The notes under the pieces are model-generated. The model was not told the DNA's origin. It saw only the letters and a program-made list of their open reading frames with translations, and did no database searches. A stretch of DNA of 19,597 nucleotides from Isohypsibius dastychi (taxonomy: Eukaryota > Tardigrada > Eutardigrada > Parachela > Isohypsibiidae). Position numbers and translations under genes: made by a program. Where the stretch lies: the NCBI GenBank assembly GCA_034696485.1, contig JAQIWT010000471.1, positions 1-19,597 on the forward strand. The letters run 5' to 3'. Below are positions 9,238 to 18,937 of the stretch, piece by piece (position 1 is the first letter of the stretch; each line of letters begins with the position of its first letter).

Positions 9238-9610
9238 ACAAGCAACTTCGCTTTGGTCCCCGCTTCTCCGATTATGATGTGATACACCATTCGATAGAGA
9301 AAAAATGGAGAATAATCTGGAACCATCAAAGTCGGCCATGATCGAACCGGTGGAGGAAGAATGCTGTGTGAAAACAAGTCGTTTTTGGGACTGTGACGTC
9401 ATTTACGTCATCAATCAGCGGAAACTTGTCCGAAATGACGTAAATTACGTCACAGCCCCAAAAATGGCTGGTTTTCAAAAATTCGTATCCATTCACTGAC
9501 TCAATCATGGCCAATTTTGATGGTTCCACATTATTCTCCATACTTTTCTCTATGAAATGGTATGTCACATTATGATCGGAGAAGCGGGGAGCAAAGCGAA
9601 GTTGCTTGTT
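9238..9610. repeat. Foldback (long inverted-repeat) element
   Basis: The arms are about 9238-9416 and 9432-9610. They start ACAAGCAACTTCGCTTTG and look roughly 80% identical by eye, with a spacer of about 15 bp. Near the centre both arms carry TGACGT motifs, including the palindrome TGACGTCA at 9394-9401. The two ORFs found here on opposite strands (9305-9499 and 9568-9326) are one sequence read from each arm. No flanking duplication was found. It may be a non-autonomous MITE/foldback transposon; no encoded protein is evident. Confidence 0.75.
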
Positions 9611-10710
9611 AGATATTTAGTGTCAAAAGTTTTAAATCGGTAAATATTAAAGATTTTAATTCAGAGCTTGAACTTTTTTTGGTTTACGAGCCATAAAAAG
9701 TCAACCATATTCTGCGCGCGGAACATCTTTTTTGTTTTGGGTAACTTAATCATATTTCTCCTGCAATATTCTAGTTACATATTCAAAACTTGATCACTGC
9801 GCGCAGCAACTGGTTTTCTCGACACCGATGATATCCTTGCCCTGATGTCCTTAAGCAATCTAATAAAGCAAATGAAACAGCAACACAGCTGAGTTGCTGT
9901 AGGGAACGGCGGCCAACGATGCTGGAGGCAAAACCACAATTCTGTACTGTGGTACCGGGGTTGCGTACAATTTTTTGATCAAGTAGTGTTACAGACTGTC
10001 ATTTCTTTTCTTCATCCTACTTCACACTTTGCTCAACGTGAATCAGGATGTCAGGCAACTGTGCAACCTGAATCGCATGCCATGATACTTTGTTAACTCA
10101 AAATACCGTCGGTCGATGGCGAACGTTCGCTTGGAATGCAGCTACAACTGGTAGCTTGGTCAGTTGTGAGAGGTCAATGAAAGCTCATCCGATTCGTTTT
10201 GTTCAAAAAACAGTCAGGTCACAAATCTCATGACAGTCATCAGAATTGATGACCTCTGACTTCAGCTGTGGGCCCATGTTTGATCGGTATAAAACGACAC
10301 GCCTTACCGAAATGTGATCTTTTTAACAGAACTGGCACTCTTGAGTCAAAAGATCCTCTGACCACGGGTTAAAGATTGAGGTTTAAAAACTTAACATTTG
10401 AAAGACTTAACGCTTTTGGTTTGGCGCTTTTAGTGACTCTTAGTAAATACGGACATGAAGTTGATTCATACTTTTCATTGAAAATGTTTTATTGAACTAA
10501 AAGTCATGTACGGTAAGTAGTAAAGTGAGACTTCTGAGAAAAGTTGATTCGCTGAAAATAAAGATGTGATCCCTGTGGCGCAGTTCTGATTTCCAGTTAC
10601 AGTTTTTCGATCTGCTTGTGTGATCGATTCAGGTTTTGCGCAAATTGTTACACTACCTCTCATTTGTGAAAATCCCACCATGTATTCTCTGGACATATTT
10701 GATTCCGCAG
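9611..10710. other. Intergenic stretch with a possible plus-strand promoter
   Basis: GGTATAAAACG at 10286-10296 is a good plus-strand TATA box. The first ATGs after it open only very short frames, and a strong donor (CG|GTAAGTAG) near 10513 has no convincing exon before it. This may be the remains of a decayed gene. Short hairpins such as AGCAAC...GTTGCT occur near 9890. Confidence 0.35.
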
Positions 10711-10952
10711 GTCTGTTTACCAGGAGAATTCATGGCCTGCCGCGGCACATTACAGAATCTCGGGTGAGCACCTGTTCTTCCACCACTATAGAGCTGAAAT
10801 CCCTGAGCAAAATTTGATTTTGAACAGTGTTTTTTGCTCTTTCTTGTGAGCTATCGAATGTTTAAATCGAGTGACACATAAGTGTGCTTGAATGTTTACA
10901 AAATCTCCAGTACAAGATCATTTCAAATCGTTCGAAAACACTCTCTGGTACT
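10711..10952 (+). repeat. Dispersed repeat, copy A
   Basis: This is related along its length to the reverse complement of 11132-11378 (about 70-75% by eye). Shared blocks include GCACCTGTTCT, CCACTAT, GAGCTGAAAT, TTTACAAAAT and CGAAAACACTC. Read in the frame that is open in copy B, this copy has several stops, so it is decayed or non-coding. Confidence 0.65.
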
Positions 10953-11131
10953 CGCCTCAAAGTCGGCAACGTTGTAGTACGCCTTTTCTTACTGAGCTAA
11001 GTTTGGGCTAATTTTGCCATATTTTCCTCCTCGAGATCGATAACTACCAAGATGGTGAGCACAGGTATTGGGAAACTTATTGGGATTGAAAGCGGGACGG
11101 GGTATCAATCTGATGCTGTATGAACCTGTAT

Positions 11132-11378
11132 GGGTACCCAAGGAGTGTTTTCGAGCGATTTGGTTGATCTTATACTGAACATTTTGTAAATGGTTAAGCC
11201 CACTAATGTGAGAATGGATTTGAACGTTCGATATCTCAAAGAAACGAGCCGAAAAATCTGTACAGGAACGAATTATGTTCGGGCATTTCAGCTCCATAGT
11301 GGTTGTAGAACAGGTGCCCCAACTCGAGAAGCTCTCACGAGCCGGGCCTGGCCCTGAATTTTCCCGGCAGATATAACT
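11132..11378 (-). repeat. Dispersed repeat, copy B
   Basis: This is the inverted partner of copy A, arranged tail to tail with about 180 bp between them. It falls inside a 223-codon minus-strand ORF (11660-10989) that starts well before the repeat and has no signal peptide or known domain. Whether the repeat family once encoded a protein is unclear. Confidence 0.65.
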
Positions 11379-11600
11379 GGTGCTGGTCAGCTCCATGTTT
11401 TTATTGACAGAACCATGACGACGGCAGCACGAAGACGAACACAGCGCATTGAACAGTGAAGAAGAACAAAATGGTAATGAAGTTGTCATGTTCGTCACAA
11501 ACCTCACGAACCTACGTGTTGTTTTTGATGAGTAACCGCCGACATTCATCCATGAAAACAAAGCAATTCTTGTTAAAGTTTTCGGACAGGTTACTGCCCA

Positions 11601-11606
11601 TTTATT
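11601..11606 (-). terminator. Polyadenylation signal AATAAA of the cysteine-rich gene at 12396-11676
   Basis: AATAAA on the minus strand lies 70 bp past the stop codon at 11676. It is a motif match only. Confidence 0.45.
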
Positions 11607-11675
11607 CTGGTAACTGCGAACGCACGAAATGATCGCTTCATTTCGATGTTCGCTTTTCACAGCATTTAGTAGTTT

Positions 11676-12396
11676 CTAACTGATATAAGCGTCCGAGGAG
11701 CCGACCACACCACAAACTCCCTTTCCAAAGTGATTTTGCCAAAAGACTAACCGGTCACGTCTGTTTTGCTCATCCTTCACATCGGCGACATTAGGAGGTA
11801 TACAGATTCCAGATGCATGGCAAATGTACTGAACTCCATCCCTTACGCAACAGTCTTCTACGCTATAGCACTTCTCTTGCCCACGAACGCACCCAAACTG
11901 TACAGGAAAACGATACAGCTTGTCAATGCGAATTGGTTACAGTTTGTTATACCTCAGCACATTTTCCTTCGCGATTGCACCTCAAACTTGTGACGCACTC
12001 CCAATCTCCCGGAGTGCAATTTGAACCAAGAGGAACACAAGCCTGCAATTAACTTCCAATCACGGACAGCCTCAAGAAAGTAACAGTTTCTACAGAGTAA
12101 AGAAAGTTTGACTTAATTCTAAATTCAGCCTGATCTTATTTTTGGAACTGGCAGAGGATAGAACGATGACCTTTGGTTGCAGAGGCGGTGCGGGTCCATG
12201 TATGAATGTTCCCGTCGACTGCAAAGCAACAGTTGTTTTTCAGCAGAACTTAATCACCAGCTCATAATTATCAGCCCTCACAAACCATCTAACATGAATC
12301 TTTTGAAGACGGACAGTTTAAACGTACCTGTACAACCCGAAGCTGATGAGTCATAAAAACAGCAATCAATACAGAGAGGAAGAGATGTTCCGACAT
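11676..12396 (-). CDS. Secreted 11-cysteine ICK-like protein, family member 1
   Basis: Four exons, 12396-12328, 12218-12171, 12042-11953 and 11897-11676, all joined in phase 0 through GT-AG introns, give 142 aa. Exon 1 is a signal peptide (hydrophobic FLSVLIAVFM). Exon 2 is a short Pro-rich spacer. Exon 3 holds five cysteines (C-x6-C-x6-C-x5-C-x5-C). Exon 4 starts with six more in C-x6-C-x5-CC-x8-C-x5-C, the spacing of an inhibitor cystine knot, with GQEKCYSVEDCC as landmark, and ends in a tail of about 35 residues. The same exon pattern and cysteines recur at 18937-18226, which strongly supports the gene model. ICK proteins may be toxins, protease inhibitors or antimicrobial peptides; which one this is cannot be told from sequence. 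The product is extracellular. I do not recognise a named family for the N-terminal five-cysteine half. Confidence 0.8.
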
Positions 12397-12467
12397 GCCG
12401 AACCTTTGAGTATAAAACTAAGGCAGTACTGAATAGATGAAACGTTTTCTAACAGAAACAGATTGTC

Positions 12468-12473
12468 TTTATA
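12468..12473 (-). promoter_or_regulatory. TATA box of cysteine-rich family member 1
   Basis: TATAAA on the minus strand lies about 72 bp before the ATG at 12396 and implies a transcription start near 12440. A plus-strand TATAAAA at about 12410 faces the other way with no gene found. Confidence 0.4.
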
Positions 12474-12479
12474 AAGAAC

Positions 12480-13903
12480 TAGCAGCTTTAGATGATGTCC
12501 GGCATGACTACTGATTCCACAACGGCAGCATTTCATACCAAAAGTACAGGTGGACCGAAACGGTGCGTTATTTCCAGTCTCAGAGAACCGAGCTTAATCG
12601 TTTCGGAATCGCACTTGACCAATAAATGCAAGAATTGAGCCTTTTCAACAACTCGAGAGATCAACTCGCACCAATTTACAATCGCAGTACAGGCCCTTCT
12701 CTAAGTTCGTGACTCGGAAATCACATAAGTGGAGATTAGGTCGCAGGCGGTTTTATAGGGCATGTTGGGGCTGTCTTGGAAACAAAATCTTCACAGGTTC
12801 GATGATACGAAGAGCTCCGATGCAAAGCGGTACAATTCCTGCCAAGCAAAACCTCACTGTTGCTGTGAGTGAGTAATGCAGTGAAGTGTACCAGGTACAA
12901 GCCGAAAATGGCTTATGTCAGAAAAGTCAGATCTCTTTGTGCAGCCATTTTCCGCCGTTTCTCTCAAATTCTGATCATTACGCAAGTTATCCTCTACTCG
13001 TACCAAATCGTGTTTCAAGTCAAGAGTTAGAAAAGCGATAACGGTGAGGTTTTGCGTGTGAAATAAAGTCTGGTTCCTTCACGTCCCCTCGATTATTTTC
13101 GAACAAAGAGATCGGAATTTCTTTTCGGAAAAACTTGAAGGTTCTCACCGTATTGAAGAACGCTTTTGGTTTGAAAAAATGAATCTCTTAAACAGCAAAG
13201 TTCGAAGGCGAGAGAAAAGCAAGAGTCTTGTAGCGTATGCGTAATGACCAGCACAGTACTTAGTAATCAGATGCAAGGAGAAAGTAGCCGACAAGTCATT
13301 TAATAAACCCAAGCCAACAAGCAATGAAGAAGTTCGAATGGTGCATCAAGCTTGACTGGTCAGCTTATATACTGTAGCTGACCCAAAGTGGCTAAGGCGA
13401 ATAACAAGATAATCGAAGAAGATACTAAACACATGTAAGAAAATACTAAACACATGTGGAAAACAAGTCAAGGGCACGCGATGGCAGTTCGTGCCCGTGA
13501 CAGTCTGAGCGCAGAAAAACTTCTTGAATAGCTGCATGAACCTGGAGGATTTGATCCATGAGAACTCAGCCCGGCTTTTCACGCCACCAACAATCACAGT
13601 TCAACTGGAGGTACCACGTTCAACGCATGGCGGAAGATTCACAGCTCATCACATGTGCCTACTATGCGGCACCTGACCAGCCAGTCAAACTCGACGATGA
13701 TTTGACAGAATTCGGACTGAAAATATCCTGAGATTATCCAGCATTCAAAATATCCTGCATCGAAAATTTCCACTTTTCAAAATTGTAGTCAAATTGAGAA
13801 AAACAAGACTTGCTTTGCAAAACATGAAATTTCTACAGAATCAAGAATTTACACACTTGTTTCTCTATTTGAATTACGGTGCCATTGTAGCAAGCCCTAA
13901 AAA
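12480..13903. other. Intergenic stretch with a short tandem repeat
   Basis: No convincing gene. ATACTAAACACATGT occurs twice at a 21-bp period (13422-13459). A minus-strand TATATAAG (13370-13363) precedes an ATG at 13346 that encodes only a 16-residue hydrophobic peptide, perhaps a relic first exon. The minus ORF 13597-13346 shows no domain. Confidence 0.4.
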
Positions 13904-14269
13904 TCCGATTCCATTATCGAGAACCTCGCCGAACCCTGTCACACTATACCCAATCCTTCAGATAAAAAATGTGAGAATAGTATGGGCGACCCCTGTGCTA
14001 CGAATGATCTAATGACCCGTCGTTATCCGTATTCTAATTCTGTATGGTTTTTTAAGCACTCCAGCCTGAAATTGAGTGAAATGGAAAATTGCTCGAACGA
14101 ATCCAAACTGCACATACCGGTGTTGTTCCGTCGTACTGATAATGACGAAGTTTGCTTTGACCGGGATCCATGCGATCTGGGTTTCCCACTCGTATTGGGC
14201 ATTTTGAACATATTTCGCTGGGTACTGCATATTATACCTGGCGTATTCAGAAAAGCCGCGATTTCCTAA
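13904..14269 (+). CDS. Possible cysteine-rich exon or ORF of unknown function
   Basis: The frame is open from a stop just before 13904 to TAA near 14269 (about 121 codons; first ATG at 13982). It contains regularly placed cysteines, a GDPCATNDLM stretch, a second RDPC stretch, and a hydrophobic 20-residue segment near the end that could be a membrane or GPI-type tail. GDPCA..DLM resembles PDPCASDFLM in the ORF at 17434-17634, which hints at a common origin. No start, signal peptide or promoter was identified, and overlapping minus ORFs are equally long. It could be a gene fragment. Confidence 0.25.
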   Translation, partial: SDSIIENLAEPCHTIPNPSDKKCENSMGDPCATNDLMTRRYPYSNSVWFFKHSSLKLSEMENCSNESKLHIPVLFRRTDNDEVCFDRDPCDLGFPLVLGILNIFRWVLHIIPGVFRKAAIS

Positions 14270-14746
14270 TTCAAGTACTTTGTTCTACCCGAATTTGGCG
14301 AACCTCTGTGCTTGTCGTGAACGTTAGCCCACAAATTTATACACTCATTTGAAAACGCTCAAAATGGTTCTGTGATCGGCAAGTTAAGGACAAAATGATT
14401 GCTCGTAAAACTGATCATTGTTGTTGGCGCCAGTTAGTGCTGCATCGTTCGCATTGCTGCTCCAAATTTATCGCATCATCTAGCTGATTGGTGAATGATA
14501 GCAGTATCGAGAAATGTCAGTTCGGACATACAGCGTGAGGGTCTTTTATTTCACCGCGTATGTCGGAGTCATCCGGTATTTGGCAACGCTCGTTTGTTCG
14601 ACACACAAGCTGTTGATCATTAGCACATGAGTTTGTTCGTACTATGACAGCAGTTTTCGTCGCTCTGGCACTTCTGCCCTTATCCTAGGCAGAAAAACTG
14701 AAAACAGAGTCATGAAGTTCCGACCATTCAGTTGACTGCCATTCCC
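14270..14746. other. Intergenic stretch, nothing recognised
   Basis: Only short ORFs without domains are present. I see no repeat or RNA gene. Confidence 0.4.
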
Positions 14747-14911
14747 ACGTACTCCGTTCTCTCGATAAATTGGCCAAGGGTAAAATAAAATCAGTGAATG
14801 AGGCCCGAGCCAGCGGACGCTTGTCTGTGTCTCTGTCTCTCTCACTAGACCGGGCCTCACTCACTGATTTTATTTTACCCTTGGCCAATTTATCGAGAGA
14901 ACGGAGTACGT
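14747..14911. repeat. Near-perfect hairpin (61-bp arms)
   Basis: Arms 14747-14807 and 14851-14911 are inverted repeats with a single mismatch (GAATGAGG against GAGTGAGG). They flank a 43-bp loop rich in GTCT/CTCT. It could be a short MITE, a recent inverted duplication, or a source of small RNA. Flanking duplications are not evident. ORFs across it on both strands are reflections of each other. Confidence 0.85.
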
Positions 14912-14966
14912 TTTCGCATTTTCTATCACGCGTGAACTTCAAATCCTTGCCACGTGGCAGACATGT

Positions 14967-15855
14967 CTAGACAGATTCAACTAGACAAACGATCGGATAC
15001 ACTGAGCGCTTGCGACCGGCAAGATAGTTGCACGCAACTACTGTAGCAACTAACTCACCTGCTACAAGCGCTGATCTCAAGGTCCCACGATTGATGTAAG
15101 GAGATTTCTCAAAACCCACCAAAAAATTCAAATGCTCACAAATTTCGTCAGGGTCCTGGCAGGTTTTAGCGTGACAAACAAACTTCATTTTCTCCCGAAC
15201 GCAACAGTCTTCATCGCTGTGGCATTCCTGTCCACCACCAGCACACCAGAACCAGAAAGGCAATGAGTGAAGCATCTCAACGAAAAAGAACGATTCTATA
15301 CCTCAGCACATTTTCCTTCACGATTGGACTTCAGACCCGGGGCACATTCCCACTCTCCCGGTGTGCAACTTAAACCCAGAGGATCACACGCCTGTGGATA
15401 GAAGCGTATAACGTACACAAGTAGCTTAACAACGCAGAGTTATCGACGGAGTATAAAAACGTCTGGGAGAATCAAAATAACGTAAATTTTCTTAAGAGGT
15501 TCTGTGAACTTGAGCAAATGACCTTTAAATCCGTCGGAAGTTCTCGCGCTATCAATCCGGTTTACTGCAAAGCAAGACAGAGCCATTTTCCAGGAGAACA
15601 TGCCATGTAAGTTATGACTTAAAGGATGGCCCATTGAAAAGAAAAAAAGCAGTTCCAAAACAGGTAATGAATAGTACGGTAACTAAGAAAATTTAAATCT
15701 GGATCAGAGAAACTCCAACACATTGATGATCAGCCGCATGGTGTTCATCGATGAAATCTTCAGACAAGGGGTAGTTTCCAATGCAGGTGTTCTCTGCAAA
15801 CCTGATGGATCATCAAAGCAGCAACCGATGCACAAAAGAAAAGGTATTTTGGCAT
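14967..15855 (-). pseudogene. Decayed member of the 11-cysteine family (pseudogene)
   Basis: All four exons of the family are recognisable in order. The signal peptide starts at ATG 15855, exon 2 is near 15564, exon 3 ends near 15301 (conserved LGLSCTPGEWEC), and exon 4 carries GQECHSDEDCC. Compared with the intact member at 12396-11676 I see four lesions. The exon-1 donor GT is replaced by CT. Exon 2 begins with an in-frame TAA. The fourth cysteine of exon 3 is Ser. The exon-4 acceptor AG is GG at the aligned place. Exon 4 itself remains open to a stop at 14967. A downstream acceptor (GGACAG) could rescue exon 4 in frame, but not the other changes. Confidence 0.7.
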
Positions 15856-16050
15856 GCCGCTCAACAAGGTAATACATTGAAACTATGCTTCATACTGAAA
15901 TCTAATCGGGGTAGCATGAGAACGAGAACGAAAAGTCATCGTCGACTAATAAACCCGTTTTAAAGGTTCTTTCATCTGTCAATCATGATAGTGAATATTA
16001 AACTGCAGCCGGATTTAATCAACCATTCCATCTCCATCGACCATTTCAAG

Positions 16051-16968
16051 TTACTGAGCACTTTGTGCAAGCAAGGTAGCTGTGCTTGTTTTAACAGCTG
16101 GTGGAGACCCGGGGTTCAACGCTGCATTCGGTGTGACTGTATCACTGGCAGGCGCATCATCCACCATCCCTGGCGCATCCTCCGAAATCGATGACTCCGT
16201 CACCAGGCCAATCTGCTCCTCTGGAATGTCCACGGAAGAAGACAGCGTTCTACTCTCCACACCCACAAAAGCTGATGGGATGGATGACGTCAGTGTCTCT
16301 GAATGTGCTGACTCAGCTGATAGGCCGGAGTTGGAAGTGGTAGTGTCCGCAGTGACGAATTCACCAGGATTAACTGGGGTGCTATGCAATGACAAATTCA
16401 CCGTGGCATCATCGACTGTTGTACCGGCTTGAGATACGGTTGCCGACTCGGGTGTAGCATCATTTGTATTTGCTATTCCAGTTGGGACTGCAGTACTTGG
16501 CAAAGCTGGAATTACAGTTTGGGTAGACGTAAGTGGTTCCTGAACAGTGAGCAGAGAAGACGCAGTGGCTTTTGCTATCGGTAATGGGGCAGAAGTAGGA
16601 GCTGAATTGGCCACCGGGGCTGGAGTTGCAGTGTCGGCGGCAGAAAGTTTGACTTCAGAGAAAGTGAACCGTGGATGACTGGACATGAATTTCGTCCAAA
16701 AATCGTTAATTTGAGCAGTGACCATCTTGTTGATATCCGGGAATTGAAAATTGATGTGATCGAAAAAACTAAATTGCGTCGCGGTTTTTGGGGCAGCGTT
16801 CATGCTTTGGCTCATTTCGAAACCGGGTATTGGTGAAAAGGTGGGCATTCCATGGTTAGAGGCAAAATCGCTGAACTGCTTCTGGAAATCATCCCAATCA
16901 CTAGCTGAAGACTGGTGTGTAAACGATAGTAAAAAACAGCCCAGGGTGAGCACTATGGAGGATATCAT
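16051..16968 (-). CDS. Secreted Ser/Thr/Ala/Pro-rich (mucin-like) protein, single exon
   Basis: 305 aa from the ATG at 16968. Residues 1-23 form a signal peptide (MISSIVLTLGCFLLS, ending SSAS). Residues 24 to about 110 are a Phe/Asp-rich, probably folded region (DWDDFQKQFSDFAS and FSFFDHINFQFPDINK). The remaining 195 residues are low-complexity Thr, Ser, Ala, Pro and Val, a likely O-glycosylation substrate, with no Cys. An ATG 33 codons upstream is in the same frame, but a TATA box lies between the two ATGs, so transcripts should start after the first one. The hydrophobic signal also begins at the second. I do not recognise the N-terminal region. The product is probably an extracellular matrix, cuticle, saliva or secretion protein; this is inferred from composition only. 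Confidence 0.75.
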   Translation of the reverse strand: MISSIVLTLGCFLLSFTHQSSASDWDDFQKQFSDFASNHGMPTFSPIPGFEMSQSMNAAPKTATQFSFFDHINFQFPDINKMVTAQINDFWTKFMSSHPRFTFSEVKLSAADTATPAPVANSAPTSAPLPIAKATASSLLTVQEPLTSTQTVIPALPSTAVPTGIANTNDATPESATVSQAGTTVDDATVNLSLHSTPVNPGEFVTADTTTSNSGLSAESAHSETLTSSIPSAFVGVESRTLSSSVDIPEEQIGLVTESSISEDAPGMVDDAPASDTVTPNAALNPGSPPAVKTSTATLLAQSAQ

Positions 16969-17020
16969 TCTTGGACTGAAACCGAGAAAGAAAAGTAATC
17001 CCAAGTGTTTAGTGGAGTTC

Positions 17021-17028
17021 TTTTTATA
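17021..17028 (-). promoter_or_regulatory. TATA box of the mucin-like gene, deciding its start codon
   Basis: TATAAAAA on the minus strand lies about 53 bp upstream of the ATG at 16968, giving a start near 16997 and a leader of about 28 nt. It lies inside the longer ORF and excludes the upstream Met as initiator. Confidence 0.55.
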
Positions 17029-17068
17029 TGATGTAAAATGCGTGAGATGTAACGAGCCTACAGACATG

Positions 17069-17433
17069 AAAGGAACAGGTTGTTGTTCCTTGTTACGTAT
17101 GAAGCAGAAATTAAACTGCAGGAGAAAGGAATGAATATATACGGAAGTGTTTCAAGCTACAAGACAGGTAGTACCAAAACTGAGGATATTGACTGAGTCA
17201 CGCTTTTCGTGATTAATTGATTGACCCGATATAAGGATTTGGGTGGGGGGGGGGTGTTTCACGCGGGGCTGAACAAGTTTTACCCAGGTATTCGGATGAC
17301 CACTTGGGTATTTGTCAATGAAGTAGATTACTGTCCTAATTAACCAGCTTGGTCTCATGCAAAATTAGGTCTTCGAAATTTTGAGTGACAAATTCTTTCT
17401 AAATCCTTCACCCCACGGCAACTTTCGGGTGAA
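17069..17433. other. Intergenic stretch with a poly-G run
   Basis: A run of 10 G at about 17245-17254 (preceded by GGGT) is the only notable feature. The minus ORF 17358-17152 crosses it and has no domain. Confidence 0.4.
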
Positions 17434-17634
17434 TTGCCCTTTCGATCATTACTTCAATCCGGTAACGTCATTTCCGATTATAAAGTTGCTTCTGAATTCG
17501 GTTGTCACGTCACTACTCGGTGTGCCGTCAGAATAGGATGTGAAGTGACCGAATATTATTATTGTTGTTTTGAATCGAGTCAGCTAGAACCGGACCCCTG
17601 CGCCTCGGACTTCCTGATGCCCAATCAACCCTGA
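17434..17634 (+). CDS. Possible cysteine-rich terminal exon, unknown function
   Basis: The frame is open with no ATG at its 5' end, so it would have to be an exon. A possible acceptor is ATTATAAAG near 17484. The translation carries GCHVTTRC, GCEV, YYYCC and PDPCASDFLM before the stop, a density of cysteines (including a CC pair) reminiscent of the end of a three-finger domain. It also resembles part of 13904-14269. No partner exon was found. It may be real, or a fragment. Confidence 0.25.
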   Translation: MPFRSLLQSGNVISDYKVASEFGCHVTTRCAVRIGCEVTEYYYCCFESSQLEPDPCASDFLMPNQP

Positions 17635-18225
17635 ACGATAGAGAACAGAGCTGTCACGTTTTTGATGGTGTCAAAAATGAGCGGAGTTTCCCGTTTTCTG
17701 CCTCTTACCATTACTACCGTTCTTACGGTAACGGTGTTCTCTGCAACGGGACGAGAACAAGCGGACTCCGACTTAAAGCGGCGGAATGAAGATTTTAGGC
17801 TAAGATAAGACGGCTTAAAATGAAGATTTATGTGACCGTTCTCCGTGAGGATTGTGAAATCTGGGTGTCCGCACAGCTTGTGCCATATACTAGTTGTTTC
17901 ACTTTCGACCCATGAGGTATTTTTTTATTTGCAGAATTTCGGACGTAAACGTACGTAACAATAGGACCAACCGACTGCATCTCGTTCTCAAAGTCAATCA
18001 CAAATAAGGACTGAGAACATTAGGTATAACTACGTGGTTCAAGTATGGATGTTTGAGTAAGTGGGTGGATGCCTGTACACGGTGAACGATGAGTGTTATG
18101 CACGTACAAAAAGGCAGAAAACAATGTATGTAAAAAAACAGTGCCAGACACTAATGTGTGCGGTTTTCAACTGGCATTTAACCGCTTCTTCCTGCTGGTT
18201 GAACAGAAACGGTCCTGTTCGAATA
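17635..18225. other. Intergenic; 3' region of cysteine-rich family member 2
   Basis: AATAAA on the minus strand at 17929-17924, about 300 bp past the stop at 18226, may be its polyadenylation signal. The spaced run of TTACCATTACTACCGTTC and TTACGGTAACGG near 17705-17735 is mildly repetitive. No gene recognised. Confidence 0.4.
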
Positions 18226-18937
18226 TCAGATTGCACATGGAGCGCGAGGGCGGACTTCCTGCTCGTGTTGGTCTGCAGAGTCCGGTGGGAAGCATCTTCC
18301 TCGACACACATACTGATAATCAACTCCATATAAAGATGTTAGACAGCAATCTTCGTCGCTATAGCACTCTTGCCCTGGTCCGACGCAGACATGCTGTAAA
18401 AAACGGACAAGCAGTCGCAATAATTCTGTTTGTCAATCGCACGTACGGTGTCGCATATTCCGTATCGTGTGCACTTCAAGCCTTTGCCACAATCCCATTG
18501 ATTTCGGTTGCAAGCTGAAGCTCGTCGCAAACAACGTGTGGCCACTTGCTAGAATGGTCAAGAAAGAAGTACATCACAAATTCATTGACCCCTTATCACA
18601 TGTGTAGAGAGTTATGAGAGCACGCCGAATAATGCAAATGCGCACGTGGTCAGCCAGTTAATAAAAAACACTTTATACCTCTACCTACCTCGAACGGTTC
18701 TGCAACTTCTGTTTCGATTTCGAAGTGAAGCTTCGTTGAATTCACACCTTCCTGAAAATGAATGCTGAATGCTTTTACACTGCTTGAATGTGGTGTAGGT
18801 AATAGAATTTCAAATCGTCGCAAACCTCCTCGAAATACTGTAAGGATGACACTGACCTGATCAGAGTCGCCCCTGACATGACTAAAGTTTTCGAAAGTTG
18901 CCGCCATCACGAAGTATAAGAAAAAGGCTCTCAGCAT
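18226..18937 (-). CDS. Secreted 11-cysteine ICK-like protein, family member 2
   Basis: Four exons, 18937-18857, 18751-18689, 18548-18447 and 18393-18226, all phase 0, give 137 aa. Exon 1 encodes a signal peptide (MLRAFFLYFVMAATF). Exon 2 is an acidic 21-residue spacer with no similarity to the Pro-rich spacer of member 1. Exon 3 has C-x6-C-x6-C-x5-C-x5-C. Exon 4 has C-x6-C-x5-CC-x12-C-x3-C with GQECYSDEDCC, matching member 1 in exon borders and cysteine order, but with a longer loop before the tenth Cys and a short C-terminal tail ending in one extra Cys. The inferred role is an extracellular knottin-like peptide; target unknown. I saw no clear TATA box upstream. Confidence 0.8.

Noticed and set aside
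9305-9568. Two similar ORFs on opposite strands
   Set aside because: They are the two arms of one foldback element; the similarity is at DNA level.
10989-11660. 223-codon minus-strand ORF
   Set aside because: No signal peptide, domain or promoter, and it spans a dispersed repeat. The aligned repeat copy is full of stops. It may be chance, so it is described under the repeat.
13346-13370. TATA box followed by a short hydrophobic peptide on the minus strand
   Set aside because: The ATG is only about 20 bp from the TATA box and the frame ends after 16 codons. At best it is a relic.
16969-17067. N-terminal extension of the mucin-like protein
   Set aside because: A TATA box lies inside it and the signal peptide starts at the next Met.
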